From: an uncultured Opitutia bacterium
GTDB lineage: Bacteria > Verrucomicrobiota > Verrucomicrobiia > Opitutales > Opitutaceae
Direction: 5' to 3'
DNA: 64,000 bases
Assembly: GCA_903834135.1 (NCBI GenBank)
Contig: CAILHZ010000013.1
Span: forward strand, 1 to 64,000
The stretch's first letter is position 1; each line of letters starts with the position of its first letter. The position numbers and the translations under genes are program-made. The notes beneath the pieces are model-generated. The model saw only the letters and a list, made by a program, of their open reading frames with translations, had not been told where the DNA came from and ran no database searches. Of the stretch, positions 18,126-28,041 are shown piece after piece.

Positions 18126-18734
18126 TTATTTCTTTTTTGCGTCCCAACGATTTTCGGTGCCGTTTACTAAACGCACAATATTTGCGCGGTGACGCACGAT
18201 AATAAAGAGCGCTGAAGCAACACACATTAAAATTAAAGCTGTTTGTCGATGTGAAAAATAAGCTGCCAAAGGTAGAACTATTGCTGCTCCAATACTCGCT
18301 ACAGATACATAGCGAGTGGTATAAAACAAAATTACCCATGAAAGTAATGCGAGTGCAGCCATCAGTGGCATTAATACAAAAAATCCGCCTGCGCCAGTGG
18401 CTACTCCCTTGCCTCCCTTGAATCGCGTAAAGCAGGAAAAGCTATGACCTAAAATAGCAAAAACAATCGCCATTAAACGTAAGTTTAGTACGTCACTGCC
18501 ATTACTCCAAAGAATTATAGGCAGATAAGCCGCAGCAGCTCCTTTCAGTGCATCCAGTAAGAATACAAGATTTCCTGCATGCTTACCCACCGAGCGTTTT
18601 ACATTGGTAGCTCCAGGGCTTTTACTACCAACTTCAAAAATATTTACTCCGTTTGCACGCGCAACAAGCCACCCAAAGGGCAAAGCCCCTAAGAGGTAGC
18701 CTAAAGCTGCTGCAATTAAAACGGAGTAATTCAT
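18126..18734 (-). CDS. plsY: acyl-phosphate glycerol-3-phosphate acyltransferase PlsY
   Basis: 202 residues with five to six predicted membrane helices. Family signatures: L-L-G-A-L-P-F-G-W-L-V-A-R near residue 14, G-S-K-S-P-G-A-T-N-V-K-R, and F-K-G-G-K-G-V-A-T-G-A-G, the acyl-phosphate binding loops. Makes lysophosphatidic acid at the inner membrane from acyl-phosphate and glycerol-3-phosphate. Lies 6 bases downstream of serA and 4 upstream of hom. Confidence 0.95.
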   Translation of the reverse strand: MNYSVLIAAALGYLLGALPFGWLVARANGVNIFEVGSKSPGATNVKRSVGKHAGNLVFLLDALKGAAAAYLPIILWSNGSDVLNLRLMAIVFAILGHSFSCFTRFKGGKGVATGAGGFFVLMPLMAALALLSWVILFYTTRYVSVASIGAAIVLPLAAYFSHRQTALILMCVASALFIIVRHRANIVRLVNGTENRWDAKKK

Positions 18735-18740
18735 ATAAGC

Positions 18741-20330
18741 CTAGAGCTGAACAAACTTTGCTAGCTTGATTGCAGCATGACCTTTAATTTCTGCACGTGC
18801 ATTTGAACTTGGTTCATTATCTACACGAACGACCATGTAAGCTGTGCCACCAGGTGTAATACGACTTAAGGACATATCAGCAATGTTGACTCCATCTTTA
18901 CCTAAGATGGTACCAATAGTACCCACCATACCTGGCTTATCTAGATTTTCTAAAACGAGTAACTTACCATCCGCAGCGACTTCAACATCGCGGCCATTGA
19001 TTTCAACAATGCGTGGTTCATTAGATTTTCCAGCGAGTGTGCCTACTGCTGAGAAGACAGCCCCTTCAGGACTTGTAGCTTCAACACTGACAGCTTCGCT
19101 ATAAATACTATCCCCACTGGACTTCACAACTTCAGCTTGAATACCTAAGCGCTGAAGCATGAATGGAGCATTTACAAAATTTACTTCTTCTCCACTGATC
19201 CGCTTTAAGTAGCCGCGTTGAATTGAACGGGTCACTGAATTTGCATCTATATCCAGCATTTTTCCACTATATGTGATGCGCAGTTTTGCGATCTGAGCAG
19301 GAGAAATCTGTTGCACCAAGGTACCTAGTTTAGCACCGAGATCTAAATAAGGAGAAAGTACCTTAAGCGCATTTGCATCTATTGATGGCATATTAACGGC
19401 ATTACGGATGACACCACCGTTTAAGACGTCAGCAATCTGCTCAGCAACTTCAAGACCAACGGCGTCTTGGGCTTCAGCTGTGGAAGCACCTAGATGGGGG
19501 GTTAAGACAACATTAGCAAGTGTGCGCAGTTCACTATTTTCTGCGAGAGGTTCATCCTCAAATACATCCAGTCCTGCGGAGCCTACATGGCCTGACTTAA
19601 GTGCTGCAATAAGAGCAGACTCTTTAATAATTCCCCCACGTGCACAGTTAAATAAACGAATCCCTTTCTTGGTTTTCGCGAGTGCTGCCTCATCGATTAA
19701 ATACTTCGTATCATCAGTAAGCGGCATGTGAACTGTGATGAAGTCAGCTTGTTTTAAGAGTTCATCTAGAGTTACTGCTTCAACCTGAATTGCTTTAGCA
19801 CGAGCAGGTGCTAGATACGGATCAAAAGCGAGTACACGCATACCAAACGCTTGAGCTCTTTTAGCGACTTCTCCACCAATACGACCAAGGCCAACGATAC
19901 CTAGCGTTTTCTTAAAGAGTTCTACGCCTGAAAAACTTTTTCGGTCCCACTTACCTGCCTTCATTGAAGCTGCAGCTTGGGGTACTGGACGAGCACCGCA
20001 CAGAATATGAGTAAAAGTAAGTTCAGCAGTAGCGACTGTATTACCAGCCGGTGTATTCATGACGATAACGCCATGCTCTGTTGCAGCATCAACATCAACG
20101 TTGTCTACACCTACCCCAGCACGACCTACCACTTTAAGTAAAGGAGCAGCTGCAAATACCTCTGCTGTAATCTTGGTTTCAGACCTTACTGCTATTGCAT
20201 GAACATCACGTACCAACTCCAGAATTTTTTCTGGGGATGATCCATAAGCCTCCACAACATCTAAGCCAGGCTGCTGACGCAGATAGGCTACTCCCTTAGG
20301 TGATATTTTATCGGCAACGAGTACTTTCAT
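18741..20330 (-). CDS. serA: D-3-phosphoglycerate dehydrogenase
   Basis: 529 residues, the long SerA type with substrate, NAD, allosteric (ASB) and ACT domains. NAD loop [10 protein letters not shown] near 146-155; catalytic Arg in N-C-A-R-G-G-I-I; catalytic His in L-T-P-H-L-G-A-S-T. The C-terminal ACT domain (about 455-529) fits serine feedback. Oxidises 3-phosphoglycerate in the first step of serine synthesis. First gene of the minus-strand run through plsY, hom, lysC and thrC. Confidence 0.96.
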   Translation of the reverse strand: MKVLVADKISPKGVAYLRQQPGLDVVEAYGSSPEKILELVRDVHAIAVRSETKITAEVFAAAPLLKVVGRAGVGVDNVDVDAATEHGVIVMNTPAGNTVATAELTFTHILCGARPVPQAAASMKAGKWDRKSFSGVELFKKTLGIVGLGRIGGEVAKRAQAFGMRVLAFDPYLAPARAKAIQVEAVTLDELLKQADFITVHMPLTDDTKYLIDEAALAKTKKGIRLFNCARGGIIKESALIAALKSGHVGSAGLDVFEDEPLAENSELRTLANVVLTPHLGASTAEAQDAVGLEVAEQIADVLNGGVIRNAVNMPSIDANALKVLSPYLDLGAKLGTLVQQISPAQIAKLRITYSGKMLDIDANSVTRSIQRGYLKRISGEEVNFVNAPFMLQRLGIQAEVVKSSGDSIYSEAVSVEATSPEGAVFSAVGTLAGKSNEPRIVEINGRDVEVAADGKLLVLENLDKPGMVGTIGTILGKDGVNIADMSLSRITPGGTAYMVVRVDNEPSSNARAEIKGHAAIKLAKFVQL

Positions 20331-20421
20331 AGGAGAAACTATCCAGAAAAAAGTCTGCGTGCCTTCCTAGCAAGGAAAAGCGACTAAAGTAGCTGTATAT
20401 TAAGCAATTAATACTTAAAAG

Positions 20422-20460
20422 ATTAGGTGGAAATAGGGCCTAATATACCCCATATTGGGG
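20422..20460. promoter_or_regulatory. two palindromes in the serA/RND divergent intergenic region
   Basis: ATTAGG and CCTAAT form an inverted repeat with an 11-base spacer (20422-20444), and CCCCATATTGGGG (20448-20460) is a second, near-perfect palindrome right beside it. The 221-base gap separates the divergent serA and efflux operons. They could be operator sites for a regulator of the efflux genes; no regulator gene is adjacent. Confidence 0.4.
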
Positions 20461-20551
20461 ATTACTTTGGTTACACCCAAGGCTAGTCACCGGGATACTA
20501 TTTTGGCATTCTGCGCATCCTTAGTGTTGTAACCTACGTCTACTCAATTTC

Positions 20552-23500
20552 ATGTGGATTGTCCGCTTAGCACTACGTAAGCCCTATACCTTCACTGTGA
20601 TGGCACTTGCCATCATTATTTTGGGGCTTTTGTCGGCACTAAGGATGCCAAAAGACATCTTCCCGACAATCAATATACCTGTGGTTAGTGTGGTTTGGTC
20701 TTACACAGGCCTTACTCCAGCAGAAATGGAGCAGCGTATAGTTACACAATCTGAGCGCTCCATCACGACGACTGTAAATGACATTGAGCACTTAGAGTCT
20801 CAATCATTGTTGGGTTACGGGGTTATTAAGGTTTTTTTCCAACCTGGTGCCAGTATTGACGCCGCAGTAGCTCAAATCACTGCAATTAATCTGGCTGTTT
20901 TGTCTCGTATGCCTCCAGGGATTAACCCTCCCGTTGTCATTCGTTTTAGTGCAACGAATGTACCGATTTTACAACTCGGCATCTCGAGTCCAACAATTGC
21001 GGAGCAAACGCTATTTGATTTAGGTCTCAATTCAGTGCGACTGCAGCTAGCTACAGTACAAGGCGTGGCAATCCCACTGCCAACGGGAGGTAAGGCTCGT
21101 CAAATCGATATCGATATTGATCCAAAACTCTTACAAGCAAAAGGCATAACTCCAGCCCAAGTAAGCGCAGCAATTAATGCTCAAAATCTAACACTTCCTT
21201 CCGGAACAGTCAAAATTGGTGACCGTGAATACGGTGTACTACTTAACAATAGTTCAAATTACGTTTCCGACTTAGCGAAACTTCCCATCACAGTTATAAA
21301 TGGTGCTACCATCACCATTGGTGATGTAGCCCAAGTGCGCGACGGCTTTCAGCCCCAAACAAATATTGTAAGACAAAACGGACATCGCGGTGTTTTACTA
21401 ACAATTATGAAAAACGGAGAGGCTTCAACCTTAGCCGTTATTGCCCGCATAAGAGCTACCCTTCCTCGCATTCTGAGCACAATCCCAGAAAACGTAAATT
21501 TAGTCCCTCAATTCGATCAATCTATTTTCGTACGAGCAGCCTTAAACGGTGTACTTCGTGAAGGTGTGTTAGCGGCTTTACTGACTGCTACAATGATCCT
21601 TTTGTTTTTAGGTTCATGGCGTAACACCTTAGTTGTAGCGCTATCAATACCACTGTCCATTTTTTGTTCTATCATTTGTCTAGCGGCACTTGGTCAGACC
21701 ATTAATGCTATGACACTTGGAGGGTTAGCACTTGCGGTTGGAATTCTTGTGGATGATGCAACAGTAACGATTGAAAATATTGAGAGAAACTTAGCTCAAA
21801 AGAAAACACTCATTGCTGCCATACTAGACGGAGCTGAGCAAATTGCAGTACCTGCGTTCGTATCAACACTGTGTATTTGTATCGTTTTTATCCCCATCTT
21901 CTTTCTAAGCGGAGTGGCTAAATTTTTATTTTCCCCGTTAGCACTTGCGGTAATTTTTGCGATGTTAGCATCTTATCTTTTATCGCGAACCATTGTTCCA
22001 ACCTTTGTTCATTTTCTTCTTAAAGGTCATGCTGGCAAAGGGCATGAAGAAACTCCGTCAGGCTTCATTTGGGAAATCCACTCACGTTTCAATTCGAAAT
22101 ATGAGCAATTTAGGACACATTATCTTTCTCTACTTAAGTGGTGCTTAAACCACACAAAACGCGTTATTATAATAATGGCTTCAATAGTAGCCATATCTGG
22201 GGTCTTAGCTAGTTTCATTGGCAGAGATTTTTTCCCAAAAGTAGATGCAGGATCATTTAAGTTACATGTACGAGTCCCACCTGGAACACGTATCGAAGAA
22301 ACTGAACGTGTATTCAGTAAAGTAGAGGCAGTGATTAAAGACTTAATACCTGCAGAACAATTAGTAGCGATTGTAGATAACATAGGCCTTCCCAATAGCG
22401 GTATCAATATTGCTAATAGCGATCTAGCTACCGTGGGCACTGCAGACGGAGATATTTTAGTTTCTTTAAATCCAGATAAACACGATTCAACGTTTAAATA
22501 TCTTTCGGCCATTCGATCACGTCTGATACGCGAGTTCCCCGACTGCCAATTTTTCTCTCAAAGTTCTGATATTGTAGGACAAATCCTAAACTTTGGTTTA
22601 CCTGCTCCAATAGATTTACAAATCGCAGGTAAAGATTCAGAAAATAATTACGCTATCGCTCAATCACTTACCCGTCGCATCGCTCAAATACCTGGTGCCA
22701 TCGATGTTCACGTACACCAAGTCGTTAACGCTCCAGCACTTCATATTGAGGTAGATCGCACAAAAGCTGAAGGCTTAGGCTTTGGCCTAAATACCGTTGC
22801 AAGTAATCTCCTTATTTCACTTTCAGGTTCAGGTGTTACCGCTCCCAATTTTTGGGTAAGTCCAGAAAACGGAGTTCAGTACTCAGTTGTGACACAATCC
22901 CCTCAGTACAAAATGAACTCTCTAGATAGCCTACTGAATATACCAATCAGTGGTAGATCTGACACCCTCATGCCTCAGACTTTGCGAAACGTTGCAAAAA
23001 TTACACGTACGCAGAGTCCATCGGTAGTAAGTCACTACAACATACAACCTGTTTTTGACATCTATGCAAATGTAGAGGGTAAAGATCTAGGATCTGTAGC
23101 ATCAAGAGTACGTGCTTTACTCCCTGAATTTAGCGCTAAATTAAAACGCGGCAGCTTTATTACTTTAAGAGGCCAAGTCCAAAGTATGGACGATGCATTT
23201 CTAGGGCTTGGAATCGGTATCCTATTTGCAATTATCTTAGTATACCTTGTGATGGTGGTGAACTTTCAGTCATGGATTGATCCACTGATAATCATCATGG
23301 CTTTACCCGGTGCGCTATGCGGAATTGTGTGGGCCTTACTATTAACGCATACAACACTCAGTGTGCCTTCCATGATGGGAGCAATCATGAGTATTGGTGT
23401 AGCTACAGCGAATTCCATTTTGATTGTCACATTTGCAAACGATATGCGCAAAGAAGGTAAAAATGCCAGAGAAGCAGCAATTGAGGCAGGCTCGACACGC

Positions 23501-23758
23501 CTTCGCCCAGTACTTATGACTGCGCTTGCAATGTTAATTGGTATGCTTCCTATGGCCTTAGGCATGGGAGAAGGTGGCGAGCAAAATGCACCATTAGGAC
23601 GCGCAGTTATTGGAGGACTAGCTCTTGCTACAGTAGCCACCCTATTGTTTGTACCTGTTATTTATGCGCTTCTAAGAAAACATAGCGTCCATAGACCAGA
23701 AGATGAAATTTTAGAAGAACTTAGCGAGACCGCTACAGATAATCCTCCCCACTCTTAA
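20552..23758 (+). CDS. RND efflux transporter permease
   Basis: 1068 residues with the RND layout: an N-terminal helix, large periplasmic loop, six helices, second loop, and five to six more helices. N terminus R-L-A-L-R-K-P-Y-T-F-T-V matches the family. Helix 4 keeps the proton-relay aspartates (G-I-L-V-D-D-A-T-V). The helix-10 lysine of AcrB (...A-K-N-A-I-L-I-V...) is replaced: here T-A-N-S-I-L-I-V. The pump sits in the inner membrane and would act with the following adaptor and outer-membrane factor. Drug, lipid or other substrate not readable. The gene order, pump first, differs from the common adaptor-pump order. Confidence 0.92.
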   Translation: MWIVRLALRKPYTFTVMALAIIILGLLSALRMPKDIFPTINIPVVSVVWSYTGLTPAEMEQRIVTQSERSITTTVNDIEHLESQSLLGYGVIKVFFQPGASIDAAVAQITAINLAVLSRMPPGINPPVVIRFSATNVPILQLGISSPTIAEQTLFDLGLNSVRLQLATVQGVAIPLPTGGKARQIDIDIDPKLLQAKGITPAQVSAAINAQNLTLPSGTVKIGDREYGVLLNNSSNYVSDLAKLPITVINGATITIGDVAQVRDGFQPQTNIVRQNGHRGVLLTIMKNGEASTLAVIARIRATLPRILSTIPENVNLVPQFDQSIFVRAALNGVLREGVLAALLTATMILLFLGSWRNTLVVALSIPLSIFCSIICLAALGQTINAMTLGGLALAVGILVDDATVTIENIERNLAQKKTLIAAILDGAEQIAVPAFVSTLCICIVFIPIFFLSGVAKFLFSPLALAVIFAMLASYLLSRTIVPTFVHFLLKGHAGKGHEETPSGFIWEIHSRFNSKYEQFRTHYLSLLKWCLNHTKRVIIIMASIVAISGVLASFIGRDFFPKVDAGSFKLHVRVPPGTRIEETERVFSKVEAVIKDLIPAEQLVAIVDNIGLPNSGINIANSDLATVGTADGDILVSLNPDKHDSTFKYLSAIRSRLIREFPDCQFFSQSSDIVGQILNFGLPAPIDLQIAGKDSENNYAIAQSLTRRIAQIPGAIDVHVHQVVNAPALHIEVDRTKAEGLGFGLNTVASNLLISLSGSGVTAPNFWVSPENGVQYSVVTQSPQYKMNSLDSLLNIPISGRSDTLMPQTLRNVAKITRTQSPSVVSHYNIQPVFDIYANVEGKDLGSVASRVRALLPEFSAKLKRGSFITLRGQVQSMDDAFLGLGIGILFAIILVYLVMVVNFQSWIDPLIIIMALPGALCGIVWALLLTHTTLSVPSMMGAIMSIGVATANSILIVTFANDMRKEGKNAREAAIEAGSTRLRPVLMTALAMLIGMLPMALGMGEGGEQNAPLGRAVIGGLALATVATLLFVPVIYALLRKHSVHRPEDEILEELSETATDNPPHS

Positions 23759-23766
23759 TTGCATTT

Positions 23767-24858
23767 ATGAAAGCTTTTTCTCTACTTTTTTATTCTCGCT
23801 TTGCCCTAAGTGGACTTCTTTGTATGGCAGTACTCAAAGCAGCTGAAGAATCAAGTAACCAGATCTCTGTCACAGTAACACTGACACAAAAAGCAAAACG
23901 CTCCCAAGAGATCACTCTTCCTGGAGCATTGATGGCAATCAAAGACACAGCAATAAGAGCACGTACTAATGGCTACATTGGAAGTTACGCTGTAGATATA
24001 GGCGATCATGTAACGGAAGGCCAACTACTCGCCACCATTGAATCTCCTGAAGTTGATCAAGACTTAAACCAAGCTCTAGCAAACTACGATCAAGCAAAAG
24101 CAAATCTCGAATTAGCTCAAATAGCGGCTAAAAGGTGGAAGAATCTCGGCGAAAAAAATGCCGTCTCTCAACAAGAAGTAGACCAAAAAGAAGCAGACTA
24201 TCTATCACGAAAAGCGGATTTAAACGTAGCTAAAGCACACGTTAAAAAATACGAAGACCTAAAAAAATACGAACAAGTTGTAGCACCCTTTAGCGGGAGT
24301 ATATCTGTACGTAATATTGATATTGGCTCGCTAATCAATGCAGGCACTGGACCTGAACTTTTTCACATAACCCAAAGTGATATGCTTAGAGCTTATGTGA
24401 ACCTTCCGCAAAGCGCAGTACGTAGTATAAAAATTGGCCAAACTGTAGAGGTTCTTATCTCTGAATACCCACACACATTGTTTCCTGCGCATATTACACG
24501 GATTTCCAGTGCACTTGACGCTCCATCTCGAACATTACTTACCGAGGTACTAGTTCCAAATCATGAAGGTAAACTACTGCCAGGAATGTATTGCCAGGTT
24601 CGTTTGACTTTAACCCAACCAGAGCCGGCAATCGTGATACCCTCCAATAACGCAATAATAAGAGCCGATGGAACCTGGGTTGCCACTCTAAATGCAGAAA
24701 ATAAAATCCATATTACTAAAGTACTACTAGGGCGTGATTTTGGTACTGAGATTGAAGTTTTAGATGGGCTTATCGAAGGTGTACGTACTATAAATAATCC
24801 CAGTGATACACTTCAAGAGGGTCAATTGGTAGAAATACATAATTCGCAGACTAAGTAA
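23767..24858 (+). CDS. RND efflux periplasmic adaptor (membrane fusion protein)
   Basis: 363 residues with a signal peptide (about 1-25, ending ...V-L-K-A-A). Lipoyl-type motif G-D-H-V-T-E-G-Q-L-L-A-T-I-E-S-P-E near 80; a helical hairpin (about 95-155) rich in Q, A and K; then a beta-barrel and C-terminal membrane-proximal domain. Joins the RND pump to the outer-membrane channel. Eight bases after the pump gene. Confidence 0.9.
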   Translation: MKAFSLLFYSRFALSGLLCMAVLKAAEESSNQISVTVTLTQKAKRSQEITLPGALMAIKDTAIRARTNGYIGSYAVDIGDHVTEGQLLATIESPEVDQDLNQALANYDQAKANLELAQIAAKRWKNLGEKNAVSQQEVDQKEADYLSRKADLNVAKAHVKKYEDLKKYEQVVAPFSGSISVRNIDIGSLINAGTGPELFHITQSDMLRAYVNLPQSAVRSIKIGQTVEVLISEYPHTLFPAHITRISSALDAPSRTLLTEVLVPNHEGKLLPGMYCQVRLTLTQPEPAIVIPSNNAIIRADGTWVATLNAENKIHITKVLLGRDFGTEIEVLDGLIEGVRTINNPSDTLQEGQLVEIHNSQTK

Positions 24859-24863
24859 GTACT

Positions 24864-26267
24864 ATGTCGCGATATCTTTATACTAGCTTAGTTATTGTTC
24901 TACTTTCCGCAGGCTGCGCGGTAGGACCAGACTATGTTAAGCCTACACTGGTAACTGTTTTATCTTACTCAGAAAAAAACCCTTGGAAAGTAGTCGCACC
25001 CAAAGATAACTTACCTAAAGAGGGCTGGTGGCTCGTATTTAATGATACAACATTAAACCAACTTGAAAAACAAGCTGTAGCTAGCAATGCATCACTTGAG
25101 GCAGCATACGCTAGGCTTATGCAAGCAAGAGCTATAGCTAGAGTAAGCGCCGCTAATCTCGGACCATCTCTTAGTATACAAAGTTCAGGTGGTAAAACAA
25201 GTTACTCAGCTAATCGTCAAGTCCCTCCTAGATCAACAGCCTATTCATATACAACTAATAGCTATGATCTTCCCTTAGACTTTAGCTATGAAGTCGATTT
25301 ATTTGGGAAAGTAAGGCGAAGCGTAGAGAGTTCGCAAGCGTTAGCAGAAGCAACCGAAGCCTCGTATAATAATTTCCTGTTAAGTTTAGAAGCTGAAGTA
25401 GCTGAAAATTATTATAGCCTTAGATCCTATGAAACTGAGAAAAAACTACTTCAGTCAGCAGTGGAAGATCGTAGGCAGGAATTAAATCTCATTGAGATAC
25501 GTAAAGAAGGCGGAGCAAGTACTGACCTAGAGCTTTATCAAGCAAGAATCCAACTCGATACTGCACTAGCCGCACAAATTACACTCAATCAGCATAGTGC
25601 AATCCTACGTCATGCACTAGCAACACTCGTTAATAAAACAGCGGATAGTTTTACTATTGAAATAGCACCCCTAACTCAGGAACCGCCTGCAATTCCTGTA
25701 GGACTATCTAGCGAATTAATTGAACGACGCCCAGATCTAGCACAAGCTGAGAGGCAACTCGCTTCTGCCTCAGCTCAAATCGGTGTAGCTAAAGCAGCCT
25801 TTTTTCCAGCTATCAAACTAACAGCTTCTGCTGGATACAACAGTGCAGCGTTTTCAAATCTGCTAAAAAATAGCAGCCAAGAAAGCTCTCTTATACCCTT
25901 CATATCTCTGCCCGTTTTTAACGAAGGTCAAAATAGAGCAAACTATGAAAGCTCAAAACAAGCCTACAACGAAGCACGTGCATCGTATAAACAAAAATTA
26001 CTGACTGCATTTGAGGACGTTGAAAATAGCCTCTCAGATATAAGATATTTAAGTGAGCAATCTAGTATCTTACGTGACAGTGTTGATGCATCCCGGAAAG
26101 CTGCTGAACTCTCGCTACTTCGGTATAAAGAGGGCGTAGCAAACTACTTTGAAGTTGTTGATGCAGATCGCACTACCCTTCAAAATCAAATGACTGATAC
26201 TCAGCTAGAAGGACAGCGCTTTATAGCAAGCATTCATCTCATCAAAGCTCTTGGCGGTGGATGGTAA
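24864..26267 (+). CDS. outer-membrane efflux lipoprotein (NodT/TolC family)
   Basis: 467 residues with a lipoprotein signal, L-L-S-A-G-C, followed by A-V-G-P-D-Y-V-K-P, which is the typical start of NodT-type OMFs. Two repeated OEP helical regions follow (about 60-260 and 270-460), with R-R-P-D-L-A-Q-A-E-R-Q-L in the second. Forms the trimeric exit duct of the pump. Five bases after the adaptor gene. A 15-base palindrome TGGTTTAATTAACCA (26269-26283) lies just after its stop. Confidence 0.92.
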   Translation: MSRYLYTSLVIVLLSAGCAVGPDYVKPTLVTVLSYSEKNPWKVVAPKDNLPKEGWWLVFNDTTLNQLEKQAVASNASLEAAYARLMQARAIARVSAANLGPSLSIQSSGGKTSYSANRQVPPRSTAYSYTTNSYDLPLDFSYEVDLFGKVRRSVESSQALAEATEASYNNFLLSLEAEVAENYYSLRSYETEKKLLQSAVEDRRQELNLIEIRKEGGASTDLELYQARIQLDTALAAQITLNQHSAILRHALATLVNKTADSFTIEIAPLTQEPPAIPVGLSSELIERRPDLAQAERQLASASAQIGVAKAAFFPAIKLTASAGYNSAAFSNLLKNSSQESSLIPFISLPVFNEGQNRANYESSKQAYNEARASYKQKLLTAFEDVENSLSDIRYLSEQSSILRDSVDASRKAAELSLLRYKEGVANYFEVVDADRTTLQNQMTDTQLEGQRFIASIHLIKALGGGW

Positions 26268-26302
26268 TTGGTTTAATTAACCATATGACCTAATGATCAA
26301 GT

Positions 26303-27385
26303 GTGACTGCTAATATAAAAAGAGATTTACGCTTTGATTCATTACGTGGCCTTTTGATTATTTGCATGACTGCAAATCATCTACCCACTCGTCTACGAGT
26401 TCTAACAGATGAATCGCTTGGATTGTTTTCTGCAGCAGAAGGCTTTGTCTTTTTATCGGGCCTCATGGCAGGTTGGATTTACACACGAAAATTAAGAGAA
26501 TCAAGTGTTGATACCCTTTACGTACAATGCAGAGAAAGAACGCGTACGATTTATCTCTGGCATATTGCATCTTTTACCACGTGTCTGACTTTAATATACC
26601 TTTCTAGCCTTATTTTTGGTTTTGCATCGTTAAATACGCCGCGGCTATTTTACCAAAATCCACTACTCGCATTATCCTTAGGTGCTATTTTCCTGCATCA
26701 ACCAGGACTTCTAGATATTTTACCTATGTACTGCGTGATGTATGCCCTGCTACCTGTTGTACTTACTTGTATTGAAACAGGGCACCGGCTTAAAGTACTT
26801 ATAGGCAGCTTTCTTATTTGGCTTGTTACTCAATTTGCACCGCAAATTGACACCATCTCTTTTTTCCCAGTTGTACTGGGTTCTTTTAATTTATTTGCAT
26901 GGCAATTTATTTTTATCCTTGGAGTACTCGCTGGCCATAGCCGTCTAGAATCAAAAAATCAGCACGTACGACCCCATTTAAGTCTACTACTTGGTTCGGC
27001 CTTAGTCATTATAGCCTGTTATTCAATTCAACATCTTGGATGGCGCCCTTTTTGGACAGACGACTTTTTTGGAATATCCCTTAATAAGCCAGCACTCGGG
27101 TTTATGCGCTTAACGGATTTTGCCTGTGTAGCCTATCTAGTTACTCTAATTGGGAGCGCTATCCCACGTCTTATAACCTGGCCCGCAATTGCCTTTCTTG
27201 GACGTCATTCTATAGCTGTATTTGCAGCGCAAAGTGTCACCGCCATGGTGCTACTGCAATTCCCTCGCTTTTTTAATTCATTACAAGGCGATATCCTATG
27301 CACCTCAGGTTCGATTGCCCTACTCTATCTTGCTGCATTTCTGCATAGCAAATGGCAGAATAGAGCACCTAGTAATACAGTCTAA
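26303..27385 (+). CDS. OpgC-like membrane acyltransferase/succinyltransferase
   Basis: 360 residues from a GTG start, about ten transmembrane helices. N-terminal R-F-D-S-L-R-G-L-L-I-I and F-S-A-A-E-G-F-V-F-L-S-G match OpgC-domain proteins, which succinylate periplasmic glucans or related glycans in proteobacteria. Substrate here unknown. Follows the OMF by 35 bases so may share the efflux operon, though a role in efflux is not implied. Confidence 0.78.
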   Translation: MTANIKRDLRFDSLRGLLIICMTANHLPTRLRVLTDESLGLFSAAEGFVFLSGLMAGWIYTRKLRESSVDTLYVQCRERTRTIYLWHIASFTTCLTLIYLSSLIFGFASLNTPRLFYQNPLLALSLGAIFLHQPGLLDILPMYCVMYALLPVVLTCIETGHRLKVLIGSFLIWLVTQFAPQIDTISFFPVVLGSFNLFAWQFIFILGVLAGHSRLESKNQHVRPHLSLLLGSALVIIACYSIQHLGWRPFWTDDFFGISLNKPALGFMRLTDFACVAYLVTLIGSAIPRLITWPAIAFLGRHSIAVFAAQSVTAMVLLQFPRFFNSLQGDILCTSGSIALLYLAAFLHSKWQNRAPSNTV

Positions 27386-27432
27386 CTAACTGCATGCTCG
27401 CAATATAGGCTCTAGCGTATTAATTCTTGGAG

Positions 27433-28041
27433 ATGATATCAGAAAGGCTAAAAAGCCAGATAAACTTCATTTTAGAAGTAGATAAATTAAAAGAAATTTT
27501 TCGGCAGACCATTAATACACAAAGCAAGCGCGCTGAAAACGATGCTGAACATTCATGGCATTTGTGTCTCACCACGATCGTACTCGCTGAACACGCTAGC
27601 ATACCCAATCTCGATGTCTTAAGAGTACTTAAAATGCTTATTATACACGATTTAGTTGAAATCGATGCGGGTGATACTTTTGCTTACGACACGGCTCGTA
27701 TGATTGATCAGCATGCCCGCGAAGCCATTGCAGCAGACCGAATATTTGGAATACTTCCCAATGATCAGGGTAAAGAATTTAGAGCTTTATGGGATGAATT
27801 TGAGGAAAGAAAAACTCCGGAAGCTCGTTTCGCTTTAGCGATGGACCGTTTCCAACCTATGCTACTTAACTGCGCTACAGAAGGTGCGGCGTGGAAAAAA
27901 CACGGTATTACTGAAGACCGAGTACTTGCTCGCAATGCGGCTATAGGCGACGGATGTCTACCCTTATGGGAATATGCAGTGGATATGGTACGCAAGGTTG
28001 TTGCTTCAGGACACTTACCTCCAGCACCACCTATCACTTAG
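27433..28041 (+). CDS. HD-domain nucleotidase (YfbR-like)
   Basis: About 202 residues. HD motif residues: A-E-H-S-W-H near 38 and I-I-H-D-L-V-E-I-D-A-G-D further on, with the final Asp in M-D-R-F-Q-P. This pattern is that of HD_3/YfbR-type 5'-deoxynucleotidases, metal-dependent enzymes that strip phosphate from dNMPs; substrate not proven. I use ATG 27433; a TTG two codons earlier is also possible. The last 4 bases overlap the 3' end of dgt on the other strand. Confidence 0.8.
   Translation: MISERLKSQINFILEVDKLKEIFRQTINTQSKRAENDAEHSWHLCLTTIVLAEHASIPNLDVLRVLKMLIIHDLVEIDAGDTFAYDTARMIDQHAREAIAADRIFGILPNDQGKEFRALWDEFEERKTPEARFALAMDRFQPMLLNCATEGAAWKKHGITEDRVLARNAAIGDGCLPLWEYAVDMVRKVVASGHLPPAPPIT

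Noticed and set aside
28038..28041. Sequence error producing the 4-base overlap of HD nucleotidase and dgt
   Set aside because: Both frames end in normal stops and both proteins have normal length, so the overlap is real.
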